Shown piece by piece: positions 6,895 to 16,407 of a stretch of DNA of 64,000 nucleotides. Every line of letters starts with the position of its first letter. Within the stretch, counting starts at the first letter, position 1. The notes under the pieces are model-generated. The model was not told the DNA's origin and did no database searches. It was given only the letters and a program-made list of their open reading frames with translations. Made by a program: the position numbers and the translations under genes. Location of the stretch: the NCBI RefSeq assembly GCF_014284235.1, contig NZ_JACOGD010000003.1:124001-188000 (forward strand), read 5' to 3'. This DNA is from Cognatundibacterium curvum (GTDB lineage Bacteria > Pseudomonadota > Gammaproteobacteria > Burkholderiales > Burkholderiaceae_D).

Positions 6895-8352
6895 ATGCTG
6901 GCTGCCGTTGATCTGGGTTCCAACAGTTTTCGTATGCACATAGGCCGCCATGAAGGCGATGTGATCAAAGTCGTCAAAAGCGCGCGTGAGCCTATACGCC
7001 TGGCTGCCGGGCTGGATGCCGATGGCAATCTGACGCCGGAGTCCATGCAGCGTGCGATAGATTGCCTCAGTCGTTTTAAAGAAGTGCTCAACGCATATCC
7101 GGTCAGTGCGGTGCGGGTGGTGGCAACGAATACCATACGCATTGCGAACAATGCTGCCGAATTACTGCCACGCGCTGAAGCCGCGATTGGCTGCGCTATC
7201 GATGTGATCTCGGGCGAGGAAGAAGGACGACTGATTTACCTCGGTGTGGCCAATGCCATCAGTGTGCCGGGCGAGCGCCGTCTGGTGATGGATATCGGTG
7301 GCGGGTCGACTGAAGTGATACTCGGACGCGGTCATGAAATCGTCAAGGTGGAATCGTTTAGCGTAGGCACAGTAGGGCACAGTGCCACGTTTTTTCCGGA
7401 TGGACGTTTGACTGAGGCGGCGTTTGAAGCCGCCATCCTGTCTGCGCGCTCTGTGTTTGAAGACGACGCGCCTTTCTATCAGCCACAGCACTGGCGTAAG
7501 GCCTATGGTTCATCAGGCACCATGCGCGCGATTTCTGATGCGATTGCCAAAGGTGGCCTGGGTGACGGCAAACTCACGCTGCAAAGCCTGACTACGCTCA
7601 AACAATACTGCATACAAAGCGGACATCTGCAGACGCTGGAACTCAGTGGCATTAAGCCTGAGCGCGTGGCGATGGTGGTCGGCGGGCTGGCGATCCTGAT
7701 CGGTCTGATGACCGAATTTAAGATAGACGTGTTGTATCCGGTAGAGGCCGGTTTGCGCATGGGCGTCATGTGGGACTTGCATTTGCGTGCGACCAAGCGT
7801 GACCGGCGTGAAGTATCGGTACAAAAAATGGCCCAGCAATTTCATGTCGACGTATCACGTGCACACCGCGTGGCCGAGATGACGAAGTCAATTTATCAGC
7901 AGCTCAAACCTGCCAGCGACAATTACAATCGCCTGCTGGTCTGGAGTGCGCGCCTGCATGAAGTCGGCATGGTGGTGTCGCATACCGGTTTTCATAAGCA
8001 TGGTGCGTACATGGTAGAGAATGCCGATATGGCTGGCTTTACCACGCTGGAGCAGCGCATCATGAGTAAGCTGATCCTGAGCCAGAAGGGTAATTTGCGC
8101 AAAGTTGCTGAAGGGCTGGCTGATGCGGATTTCGCCAAGGCGGTACTGGCCTTGCGGCTTGCGATCATGCTCATGCATTCACGCGCAGAAATCGAATACG
8201 AAGATATTCGGCTGAAGATGAAAAAAGCGATAGAACTGGAAATGCGGCGCGACTGGGTCAGCGTGCATCCTACAGTGGCGTACTGGTTGCAAAAAGAAAT
8301 CGAATGCTGGCGCGAAATCGGGGTCGACTTCCTGGTCAGAACCAATGTGTAA
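6895..8352 (+). CDS. ppx: Exopolyphosphatase (Ppx/GppA family)
   Basis: Hydrolyses terminal phosphate from inorganic polyphosphate or, for GppA-type members, pppGpp. The 485-residue product has the actin-fold phosphate-binding motifs AAVDLGSNSFRMHIG (about 2-16) and MDIGGGSTEVILGRG (about 132-146), a Ppx/GppA core to about 300, and an HD-like helical C-terminal domain (about 310-485) as in long Ppx proteins. AGGATAGG precedes the ATG. It is monocistronic, bounded by the 12-bp repeat array upstream and a strong terminator downstream. The partner kinase gene ppk is not in the window. Confidence 0.92.
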   Translation: MLAAVDLGSNSFRMHIGRHEGDVIKVVKSAREPIRLAAGLDADGNLTPESMQRAIDCLSRFKEVLNAYPVSAVRVVATNTIRIANNAAELLPRAEAAIGCAIDVISGEEEGRLIYLGVANAISVPGERRLVMDIGGGSTEVILGRGHEIVKVESFSVGTVGHSATFFPDGRLTEAAFEAAILSARSVFEDDAPFYQPQHWRKAYGSSGTMRAISDAIAKGGLGDGKLTLQSLTTLKQYCIQSGHLQTLELSGIKPERVAMVVGGLAILIGLMTEFKIDVLYPVEAGLRMGVMWDLHLRATKRDRREVSVQKMAQQFHVDVSRAHRVAEMTKSIYQQLKPASDNYNRLLVWSARLHEVGMVVSHTGFHKHGAYMVENADMAGFTTLEQRIMSKLILSQKGNLRKVAEGLADADFAKAVLALRLAIMLMHSRAEIEYEDIRLKMKKAIELEMRRDWVSVHPTVAYWLQKEIECWREIGVDFLVRTNV

Positions 8353-8370
8353 GCTGTGATCTTCAGATCG

Positions 8371-8410
8371 AAAAAAGGCTGTCTCCGTTAGCGGGCGACA
8401 GCCTTTTTTT
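8371..8410. terminator. Bidirectional terminator between ppx and the minus-strand membrane gene
   Basis: AAAAAAGGCTGTC (8371-8383) pairs with GACAGCC (8397-8403), followed by seven T. The A-run on the left gives a T-run on the other strand, so it can serve both directions. Confidence 0.88.
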
Positions 8411-8526
8411 ATGGGTATGCAGGCAGTGAATTACATGGTTTGTGGAGCGTTAAAAAAACCAAAGTCCTGATGTAATCTGGGCTGCAGGCCAAAAAAGGCT
8501 GGAAAGCCGCGTCTTTACTGGACTTG

Positions 8527-8865
8527 CTATTTATCTTCGCTCAGATAAGCCCACAAGGTATAGGCACCCAGGGCAGTGCCAAACGGGAATTGAAATAGTT
8601 CAAAAGCCGCGATCACCAGCAAAGGGATTCTGACCCAGGGCTGGCCTGCGAGTCCGGCAAAACCGATGATGATTTGTGCCAGACAAAACACGCTGGCGAG
8701 TATGAAAAATGCGCCAACAAACTGCGTGAACAGCGCTGGAATTTCGCCGTTACTGAATAGCCCAAACAACTGACTGGCGAACACATAGATGCCCAGCAGC
8801 ATAACGACATGGATCACACCTAAAGCGGCATGCAGGGCGGAAGAGAGTTTGCGGTGGGATTCCAT
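8527..8865 (-). CDS. Small integral membrane protein of unknown function
   Basis: A 112-residue protein with about three membrane segments (about 12-33, 43-70 and 78-107), a charged N-terminus (MESHRKLSS) and a charged C-terminus (LSEDK). I do not recognise a named family. It lies alone on the minus strand between two bidirectional terminators, so it is probably transcribed by itself. Initiation at the ATG at 8865 is the only sensible choice. Confidence 0.7.
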   Translation of the reverse strand: MESHRKLSSALHAALGVIHVVMLLGIYVFASQLFGLFSNGEIPALFTQFVGAFFILASVFCLAQIIIGFAGLAGQPWVRIPLLVIAAFELFQFPFGTALGAYTLWAYLSEDK

Positions 8866-8951
8866 ATCGGCGTCGCTTGTAAGTAAAAAGAGGACTATTG
8901 TACAAAATTTAGCCAGCGCCTGTGCGTAGCTGCATACGCTGCATCGCTAAC

Positions 8952-8983
8952 AAAAAACGACGGCATGTAGCCGTCGTTTTTTT
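8952..8983. terminator. Bidirectional terminator after the TonB-dependent receptor
   Basis: AAAAAACGACGGC (8952-8964) is perfectly complementary to GCCGTCGTTTTTT (8970-8982), with a 5-base loop. It lies 38 bases past the stop codon of the minus-strand receptor gene. Confidence 0.93.
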
Positions 8984-9021
8984 ATGCGTTTTTGCGTGCA
9001 TTGCGCTTAGCGCTGCGCGCT

Positions 9022-11166
9022 TCAGAAATCGAATTGCGCCGATACTTTATAAGTACGTGGTGCACCTGGCAGCAGATAGCCGCCCAGCGACTGGGTCACA
9101 TCGCGCCAGTAAAATTTATCGCTCACATTATCGATATTGAAGCGCAGTGTAGTCGCTGTGCCAGCGATCTGCGTGCTGTAGCGCGCACCCAGATTCCAGA
9201 CCTGATAGCCAGGCACGATCACACTGTTATCCGGGGAAAAGGCTTTATTGCCCGAATACTGCCAGGCTGCCTGCAGATTCAGACCCTTCACCGCAGCTAC
9301 TGCGTAGTCAGCATAGATACTGGCTTTCAGCTCCGGTACATTCAACACCCGTTTGCCATCCATGCTGGCCAGGCCAGTATCCTGCTGTTCTGCGCGCAGG
9401 CTGCTCAGGCTGGCACCCAGGCTCAGGCTGCTGCTCAGTTTGCCTTGTGCCGACAATTCCAGACCGGTGTGCTGTGCTTCGCCATTTTGTACATACACAT
9501 TGGCGGCATTCGTGTATTCCAGCGGTTTTTTGATCTGGAACAGCGCTGCGCTCAGGCTCAGGTCACGCAGCAGATCGGCTTTGACGCCGAGTTCTAGCTG
9601 GCGCGAGCGGGCCGGATTGAGCATGGTATTGGCATTGGCCGTACCGAAAGGCGCGATACCGCCATGTTCCAGTCCTTGCGCAAACGACGTGTAGAGCGAG
9701 ACTGCAGCTTGTGGTTTAAATACCAGCGCGGCATTCGATACCCAGTGCGTATTGCTATAGCCCGCGTTATCTGACTGGCTGCGCTGCATATTCAGATGGC
9801 GCAGGCCTATGTGCAGAGTCCATGCGTCAGATATAGTCATGACATCCTGCAGGAAGGCTGACCATTCTTTGTCGGTGCGGCGCAGATACGCGGCACCCGG
9901 CACTTTGTTAGTGATGGCAACTGCCACCGGACGGAACAGATTGCTGGACCCTGCGTATTCATACACATAATCACCGAAATAATCACGGCGACGCGAAGTC
10001 GACAGTCCGGCTGCAATCTGATGGCTGAAGCCACCTGCTACCAGTTTGCCTTGCAATAAAGCCTGGGTGCCGGTCAGTTTCTTGGATTCATTGAGGCTGC
10101 GGTAATCGTACACATCATAATCGCCGTTGGCGCAGTAGCCCGGATACAGATTGGCAGCACCGCAGCCATAAGGAAAGGCTGTGTAATCATCACGATGGAA
10201 GTCATGCAGATTGGCCGCCAGGCTGGCGCGCCAGTCCGCATTCAGGCGGGTCTCAAAACGCAGGCCCAGATTGCTGCTGCGGGTATCGACAGGTTTGGCC
10301 CAGGGCTGATCATTGAGCATCATCTCTGCATTCACACCGCGTGGCAGGGAGGTGCCGTTAAACAGCTGAAAGCCGGGTACGGAGAGCTGGGATTTATGCT
10401 GATAATCCAGATCCAGTTGCAGCAGCGAGTTATTGTTCAGATGCCAGTCAAACGCGGCTGACACAAACTGGCGTTCGCCATTGGCACCCTTCACATACGA
10501 ACGCAGTCGCTCTCCAGCCGCATTGATGCGGTAGCCAAACTGCTTGTCGGCGCTCAGATTGCTGAGGTCTGCCGCGCCATACAGTGTGCCGCGTTCCGAT
10601 ATTTCTGTGGTCACCGTACGTAAGGCGCTGTTGAGCGGACGCTTGGTCACGTAGTTGATTACGCCGCCCGGTGTGGCGAAGCCAGACTGGAAACCAGCGA
10701 TACCTTTCAGGATTTCTACGCGTTCTTTATTTTCCAGCGGAATCGAGGCATCGCCCGGAATGGCGAAACCATCTTTGCGATAGCTGCTCGCATTGTCGAG
10801 TGCAAAACCACGAATGGAAAACTGTTCGGCATAGCCGACTGCGTTATACGCATCGTTGACGCTGGCATCGAATTTCATCGCATCGGTAGTTTGGCGTATG
10901 CGTAAGTCCTGCATTTGTTGCTGGGTCCAGCTGCTGACTGAGAACGGGGTATCGAGTAAAGGCGCATCGATGAAGCCTGCTGCCTTGCTGCGTTCTGCTT
11001 TACCGTCTTTATTTTTGCTGGCACTGACCACAACTTCTGGCAAGTTACTGTCGCTGCTTTGTGCATAGGCGGCGGTATGGCATTGCGCGATAGCCAGCGC
11101 AAGCAGGGATAGACGGAACGCAGGCTGGAAAAGTGCATGCGCAGCAGGGCGGGAAGTAGATGTCAT
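9022..11166 (-). CDS. TonB-dependent outer-membrane receptor, probably for thiamine or a precursor
   Basis: A 714-residue TonB-dependent receptor. It has a signal peptide (about 1-35), a plug domain (about 45-175, with QFSIRGFALDN and VEILKGIAGFQSGFATPGGVINYVTKRP-like features), and a 22-strand barrel ending in the typical terminal aromatic SAQFDF. By family it resembles ferric-siderophore receptors. However, the leader carries a TPP riboswitch, so the better inference is uptake of thiamine, its phosphate or a pyrimidine/thiazole moiety. No inner-membrane transporter or thi gene is adjacent. Receptor identity is certain; the substrate is inferred from the riboswitch. Confidence 0.88.
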   Translation of the reverse strand: MTSTSRPAAHALFQPAFRLSLLALAIAQCHTAAYAQSSDSNLPEVVVSASKNKDGKAERSKAAGFIDAPLLDTPFSVSSWTQQQMQDLRIRQTTDAMKFDASVNDAYNAVGYAEQFSIRGFALDNASSYRKDGFAIPGDASIPLENKERVEILKGIAGFQSGFATPGGVINYVTKRPLNSALRTVTTEISERGTLYGAADLSNLSADKQFGYRINAAGERLRSYVKGANGERQFVSAAFDWHLNNNSLLQLDLDYQHKSQLSVPGFQLFNGTSLPRGVNAEMMLNDQPWAKPVDTRSSNLGLRFETRLNADWRASLAANLHDFHRDDYTAFPYGCGAANLYPGYCANGDYDVYDYRSLNESKKLTGTQALLQGKLVAGGFSHQIAAGLSTSRRRDYFGDYVYEYAGSSNLFRPVAVAITNKVPGAAYLRRTDKEWSAFLQDVMTISDAWTLHIGLRHLNMQRSQSDNAGYSNTHWVSNAALVFKPQAAVSLYTSFAQGLEHGGIAPFGTANANTMLNPARSRQLELGVKADLLRDLSLSAALFQIKKPLEYTNAANVYVQNGEAQHTGLELSAQGKLSSSLSLGASLSSLRAEQQDTGLASMDGKRVLNVPELKASIYADYAVAAVKGLNLQAAWQYSGNKAFSPDNSVIVPGYQVWNLGARYSTQIAGTATTLRFNIDNVSDKFYWRDVTQSLGGYLLPGAPRTYKVSAQFDF

Positions 11167-11248
11167 GATTGTTCTTGGTTGTCAGTGAGACCTGCGACTC
11201 GCTGCATAGTAGTCGCTAAAGCAAACCAGAACTGGCTGTGAACTTTGC

Positions 11249-11321
11249 GCTTTCCTACGCTGGCATGATCCAGATCAGGTATAAGGGTTTTTCTCACCCG
11301 GCAAAGCGGGACCCCTAGCGA
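11249..11321 (-). promoter_or_regulatory. TPP riboswitch (THI element)
   Basis: Read on the minus strand, the region shows the conserved TPP aptamer blocks in order: CTAGGGGT, a short variable stem (CCCG...CGGG), TGAGAAAAACCCTT, ACCTGATCTGGATCATGCC and AGCGTAGGAAAG. A possible expression-platform hairpin, GCGACT/AGTCGC (11194-11216), follows before the receptor ATG at 11166. An inverted repeat CGCGAT/ATCGCG (11325-11346) sits just upstream of the aptamer. Known TPP riboswitches repress thiamine synthesis or uptake genes when TPP is bound. Confidence 0.95.
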
Positions 11322-11446
11322 AGCCGCGATTTTACCCTGAATCGCGCTCCGCTGTCCGTGCCAGATTGTGTCTGCCGCAGGCTGGAGTGGTATGCGTGCC
11401 GGATTCTCAGTCAAAATTATTGCTGTATTTGCTATTAAATTGGCAA

Positions 11447-11452
11447 TATAAT
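11447..11452 (+). promoter_or_regulatory. Probable -10 element for the DUF3471 gene
   Basis: A perfect TATAAT lies 65 bases before the start of the plus-strand gene. The -35 region (around 11420-11429) is poor, so an activator or an atypical promoter is possible. Confidence 0.4.
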
Positions 11453-11516
11453 ATCTCTGTTTCCCGCTGCTGCACACCGACACGGCGCAGCACATTGCGT
11501 CATTCACTCAGGAGTT

Positions 11517-12218
11517 ATGATGTTCCGCTTTCCTATTTCCTCTACTTGTGTACTGGCTTTGCTGCTACTGCAAAGTCCCTTGAGTCTGGCCAGGCAGACG
11601 GCGACGACGGCTGCCAGCGCGAGTACTGAGCAAGCCGCACCTGCGCCGCTGACTGTGCCCGACGCCGTGTTTGACAGCTATGTGGGCGACTACCGGCTGG
11701 CACCGAATTTTGTGCTGAATGTCAGGCGTGAAGGCAGTCGGTTTTTGATTCAGGCCACCGGACAGTCAGCAGTCGAGGTCAGGGCCAAGGCGCAGGAGGT
11801 TTTTGTATCCGATAAGTTCGGCGCTGAAATCCGCTTTGAAAAAGACAGCGAAGGCAAGTTCAATAAACTGGTGCTCAGGCAGGGGGGGCGCGAGCTGCCA
11901 GCGCAACGTGTGGCGCTGCAGTCCTCAGCTGACAAGGCAGGCAAAGCGCTGGTGCTGCCTGCAGCCGTATTTGATGCCTATGTCGGCCAATATCAGCTGG
12001 CACCCAATTTTGTGATTACCATCAGTCGTGAGGGTGAGCGTTATCTGGCGCAGGCCAGCGGCCAGCCGCAGTTTGGTTTAATCGCAGTCTCAGAAACTGA
12101 GTTCGATGCGGTTGGTGTAGCTGCCCGCATACAATTCGAGAAGCAGGCAGATGGCAGTGTGAAGCAGCTGATACTGCATCAGCATGGTCAGCACTTACCG
12201 GCGCTCAGGCTGCGCTGA
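11517..12218 (+). CDS. Secreted protein with two tandem DUF3471 domains
   Basis: A 233-residue exported protein with signal peptide (about 1-25, ending SLAR or SLARQ). It has two homologous repeats of about 80 residues: VFDSYVGDYRLAPNFVLNVRREG (first, about 50-72) and VFDAYVGQYQLAPNFVITISREG (second, about 150-172). Each repeat continues with a Gln-Ala-(S/T)-Gly-Gln strand and an I(R/Q)FEK strand. This is the beta-sheet domain (DUF3471) usually found at the C-terminus of class C beta-lactamase-like hydrolases or in peptidases. Here it stands without a catalytic domain. Two adjacent ATG codons follow GGAG. It is divergent from the TPP-controlled receptor; a shared role is possible but not shown. 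Confidence 0.75.
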   Translation: MMFRFPISSTCVLALLLLQSPLSLARQTATTAASASTEQAAPAPLTVPDAVFDSYVGDYRLAPNFVLNVRREGSRFLIQATGQSAVEVRAKAQEVFVSDKFGAEIRFEKDSEGKFNKLVLRQGGRELPAQRVALQSSADKAGKALVLPAAVFDAYVGQYQLAPNFVITISREGERYLAQASGQPQFGLIAVSETEFDAVGVAARIQFEKQADGSVKQLILHQHGQHLPALRLR

Positions 12219-12256
12219 TACCAGGATGTTGAAGGCGCAGAACTTGCGTCAAAAAG

Positions 12257-12324
12257 CAAAGTCCGCATGAATACTGTGTTTTCAGCCAAAATCGGGCTGT
12301 GAGCAAGTGTTCATGCGGACTTTG
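12257..12324 (-). terminator. Long hairpin (15-bp perfect arms), probable rarD terminator
   Basis: CAAAGTCCGCATGAA (12257-12271) and its exact reverse complement (12310-12324) enclose 38 bases that hold a second, nested stem CAGCC/GGCTG. On the minus strand the hairpin is followed by GCTTTTTGACG, a usable U-rich tail for rarD. On the plus strand the tail is poor. It sits between the convergent DUF3471 and rarD genes. Confidence 0.6.
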
Positions 12325-12350
12325 TTGTAAGCAGTTCGTCAGCAAGCGTT

Positions 12351-13241
12351 TTATTGAGAACGGCTGTCAGACTGGGTACGGAAATTCATCCACAGTCCCT
12401 CAGCCGAATAGACCAGCAGCGCAGCCCAGATCAGCACGAAGCCCAGCAATTTATGCTGATCGAAAGGCTCATGAAATAACCAGACGCCCAGCATCAGTTG
12501 TACCATCGGTGCGATGTACTGCAACAGGCCCAGTGTGGTCATAGGAATGCGGCGTGCACCGGCGGCAAACATCAGTAAGGGAATCGCGGTCACCGGACCA
12601 CTGAGCATCAGGATCAGTTTCAGATCCGTGCTTTGGGTAATCAGCGCATTCTGCCCATGCCAGGTCAGCCAGCCCAGATAGCTGATTGCGAACGGAAACA
12701 GGATAGCAGTCTCCAGCGACAAACCTTCGAGCGCACCCAGCTTAGAGGTTTTACGCAACAGGCCGTAAGTGCCGAAGGTCAGCGCCAGGAATAAACCTAC
12801 CCACGGCAGATGACCGGTTTGCCAGGTCAGCCAGGCCACACCGGCCGCTGCGAAGCCCACCGCCAGCCATTGCACTGCGCGCAGTCGTTCACGCAGCATG
12901 ATGGAACCAAGCAGAATATTGACCAGCGGTGTGATGAAATAACCGAGGCTGGCATCGATCACATGACCATCATTGACGGCCCAGATATACACAAACCAAT
13001 TGGTCGATAACAGCAAAGCACTGAGTGTAAAACTGGCGATCAGCTTAGGTTGTGCGAGCGCTTCCCGCACCCAGCCCCATTGCTTGCGCCAGGCCAGAAC
13101 CCCAACCAGAAATAACAGCGACCACAGCATGCGGTTGAGCAGAATTTCTAAGGCAGGTACCGCCTGTAAAGCATGAAAGTAGAGCGGAAACAAACCCCAT
13201 ATGACGTAAGCGGAGCCTGCCAGTAAAGTGCCTTTGCGCAT
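12351..13241 (-). CDS. rarD: RarD-type EamA permease
   Basis: Predicted ten-helix transporter of the drug/metabolite superfamily, RarD subfamily (chloramphenicol-sensitive phenotype in other species; natural substrate unsettled). About 296 residues with two EamA repeats and the RarD-typical segments YVIWGLFPLYFHAL near the N-terminus and STNWFVYIWAVNDGHVIDASLGYFITPLVNILLG-like helices in the middle. The frame is open to a TTG at 13253, but I choose ATG 13241 because GGATAG lies 5 bases before it and homologues begin near MRKG. It is a single gene. Confidence 0.88.
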   Translation of the reverse strand: MRKGTLLAGSAYVIWGLFPLYFHALQAVPALEILLNRMLWSLLFLVGVLAWRKQWGWVREALAQPKLIASFTLSALLLSTNWFVYIWAVNDGHVIDASLGYFITPLVNILLGSIMLRERLRAVQWLAVGFAAAGVAWLTWQTGHLPWVGLFLALTFGTYGLLRKTSKLGALEGLSLETAILFPFAISYLGWLTWHGQNALITQSTDLKLILMLSGPVTAIPLLMFAAGARRIPMTTLGLLQYIAPMVQLMLGVWLFHEPFDQHKLLGFVLIWAALLVYSAEGLWMNFRTQSDSRSQ

Positions 13242-13365
13242 AAATCTATCCAAAAGTGAAAAGGCCAGATAACACTGGCCAGTTCGCTATTATCGCAGCA
13301 AAGTCTGAGTCAGGTGTACCGGTACTTTGTCTGGTACATCGTGCTTAGAGCGGATTACCTGATAC

Positions 13366-14261
13366 TTATTGTCGGGCGGAAGCAATCGCCTTGCAGAGAG
13401 CCTCTGTACCTTCGAGGATGCGCGGGCCGGCGCGGTTGAGCCAGTCGCCTTTGACGGTGTAGATATGATTTTTCTTTACCGCATTCAGTATTGCATATTG
13501 CTTCCACTGTTCGCGCAGCTTATCCGGGCTGTCACCGGCGCTGATGATGGCGTCGGGATTGGCAGCCAGTACCGCTTCCAGGGAAATGCTGGGGCTGATT
13601 TCCTTCAGCTCTGCAAATACATTGCGGCCACCGCACAGGCGTATCGCAGCGGACACCATGTGCGTATCGTTGAGTGTCATCAGCGGTTTTTGCCAGACTT
13701 GATAAAACACGCTGACCGGTTTCGCATCAGACTGATAGGTCTTACGCAATTGGGCCAGACGCTCGCGGAATTGCGCTGCTGCTGCCTTGCCTTGCGCATC
13801 AGTGCCAGCCAGATGGGCCAGTCTCTCTATCGAGCTGGCCACCATTTCATAATCGCGTGGTTCACTTTCAAACACATTGAGTTTGCTGCTGCGCAGTTGA
13901 TTCGCCAGATTTTTTGCATTGCCTGTGCCCCAGATCACGATCAGATCCGGCTTGTAAGCGACGATACGTTCCAGATCGAGTGCGAATACATTGCCGACCG
14001 AGGGCAACTGACGCGCCGCATCCGGATAGTCGCTGTAATCGCTGACCGCGACCATGCTTTTGCCAGCCCCGGCCTGAAACAGTAATTCAGTCGCATGCGG
14101 TGCCAGACTGATGATGCGCTGCGCCGGTTTATCCAGCGTGACTGTGCGTTGCGCATCATCTTTCACGCTGACCGCTGCCAGCGCAGAGGCGGCAGTCAGG
14201 CTCAGGGCAAGCGCCAGGCTATGGCCGGCCATGCCACGCAGGCAGAGCTGAGGCAGTGGCA

Positions 14262-14262
<1 letters not shown>
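13366..14262 (-). CDS. btuF: BtuF-like cobalamin-binding periplasmic protein
   Basis: Substrate-binding protein of the vitamin B12/heme/siderophore ABC type. The 298-residue product has a signal peptide (about 1-29), then the family signature RIISLAPHATELLFQAGAGKSMVAVSDYSDYP (split here by family variation), VGNVFALDLERIVAYKPDLIVIWG, and the C-terminal DWLNRAGPRILEGTEALCKAI typical of BtuF. Its ATG overlaps the panC stop by one base (TGATG), so translation is probably coupled. No btuC or btuD is nearby, so it must work with a permease encoded elsewhere. Cobalamin specificity is inferred from similarity only. Confidence 0.85.
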
Positions 14263-15134
<872 letters not shown>

Positions 15135-15140
15135 TCAGCA

Positions 15141-15995
15141 TCAGGCTGGTGTATAAGCCAGACGGACGTAGATAGGGGCAAATGCTTCAGCCTGAGTGAT
15201 TTCAATCAGGGTTTCCTTGGCCAGTTCCAGCAAAGCGACAAAGTTCACCACCAGCACCGGCGCACCGCGGCTGGGATCAAACAGTTCAGAAAACTCGACA
15301 AAACGTGTCGATTGCAGCTTACGCAGGATGCCGGTCATGTGGGCGCGCACCGACAATTCCTCGCGGCTGATTTTGTGATGCTGTACCAGCGTCGCGCGCT
15401 TGAGTACATCGGCCCAGGCGGCCTGGATGTCAGCAATCTCGACTTGAGGCCAGTGCAGTACGGTCTGGGTTTCGATAAAGACCTGGGCATGTAAAAAATC
15501 ACGTCCCAGTTGCGGCACCGTATTCAGATCATAGGCGGCCAGCTTGATTTGTTCATATTCCAGCAAACGGCGCACCAGTTCCGCGCGCGGATCATCGGCT
15601 TCTTCGCCCTCAGTGCTCTTGGTGGAGGGCAGCAGCATGCGCGACTTAATCTCGATCAGCATCGCTGCCATCAGCAGGTATTCTGCTGCCAGCTCGAGAT
15701 TATGTTTGCGGATCTGGTCTACGTATTTCAGATACTGCAGGGTGACATCCGCCATAGGAATGTCGAGGATATTGAAGTTTTGCTTGCGGATCAGATACAG
15801 CAGCAGATCGAGCGGGCCTTCGAAGGCTTCCAGAAATACTTCCAGCGCATCGGGCGGGATGTACAGATCGTTAGGCAGCTTGAATAAAGGCTCGCCATAC
15901 AGCTTGGCAAACGCCAGGCCGTCAACGACGTCCGGTGTGGTGTCTGTAGCGCCGACCAGGGGCAGGTCGGCGTTGCTGGTTTCGCTGTCAGTCAC
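15141..15995 (-). CDS. scpA: Segregation and condensation protein A
   Basis: Kleisin subunit of the SMC-ScpAB chromosome condensin. The 284-residue product shows the ScpA core FEGPLDLLLYLIRKQNFNILDIPM (from about residue 53), then YLLMAAMLIEIKSRMLLP and a winged-helix-like C-terminus. The long N-terminal extension and a GTG start at 15995 are accepted because no better start with the full core is available, although the ribosome-binding site is weak. Its neighbour panC is typical for Burkholderiales. Confidence 0.94.
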   Translation of the reverse strand: MTDSETSNADLPLVGATDTTPDVVDGLAFAKLYGEPLFKLPNDLYIPPDALEVFLEAFEGPLDLLLYLIRKQNFNILDIPMADVTLQYLKYVDQIRKHNLELAAEYLLMAAMLIEIKSRMLLPSTKSTEGEEADDPRAELVRRLLEYEQIKLAAYDLNTVPQLGRDFLHAQVFIETQTVLHWPQVEIADIQAAWADVLKRATLVQHHKISREELSVRAHMTGILRKLQSTRFVEFSELFDPSRGAPVLVVNFVALLELAKETLIEITQAEAFAPIYVRLAYTPA

Positions 15996-16058
15996 TCGCG
16001 TTAACAGTCAGTAAACAGTCAATAATCGGTCGATAATCAATCAATTAAGGCAGAAAAA

Positions 16059-16268
16059 TCAGCCTTTGTTTTGATAGACATAAGGCTGCTGGGCCACGCG
16101 CGACTCTTTATTGCGACTCGCTACATCCAGATCGATAGGTGCTTTATCCCACAGCAAGGCACGGCCATCGCGCTGGCTTTGTTCCAGATGTGGATTGGCC
16201 TTCTTCAGATTTTGCAGAAAGTTGGTCGCTTCGGATTCGTACAGGGAAAATTGCTTGGAGAATTTCAT
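16059..16268 (-). CDS. DUF3460 family protein
   Basis: A 69-residue cytoplasmic protein with the DUF3460 signature: YESEATNFLQNLKKANPHLE followed by GRALLWDKAPIDLD and the C-terminal QQPYVYQNKG. The family is found almost only in betaproteobacteria, commonly upstream of scpA, as here. Function unknown. Confidence 0.88.
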   Translation of the reverse strand: MKFSKQFSLYESEATNFLQNLKKANPHLEQSQRDGRALLWDKAPIDLDVASRNKESRVAQQPYVYQNKG

Positions 16269-16407
16269 TTTGAAATAAACACTTAAAAGAACGGGTGAAG
16301 CGGCATTTTACTCTGGTTTTAAAGGAAATAAAGGAAATCCCCTTCGAATGCCGCCTCAGATCCCGGATTGTGACCGTAGCACCAGTTACAAGCGCTAAAA
16401 ATTGCTT

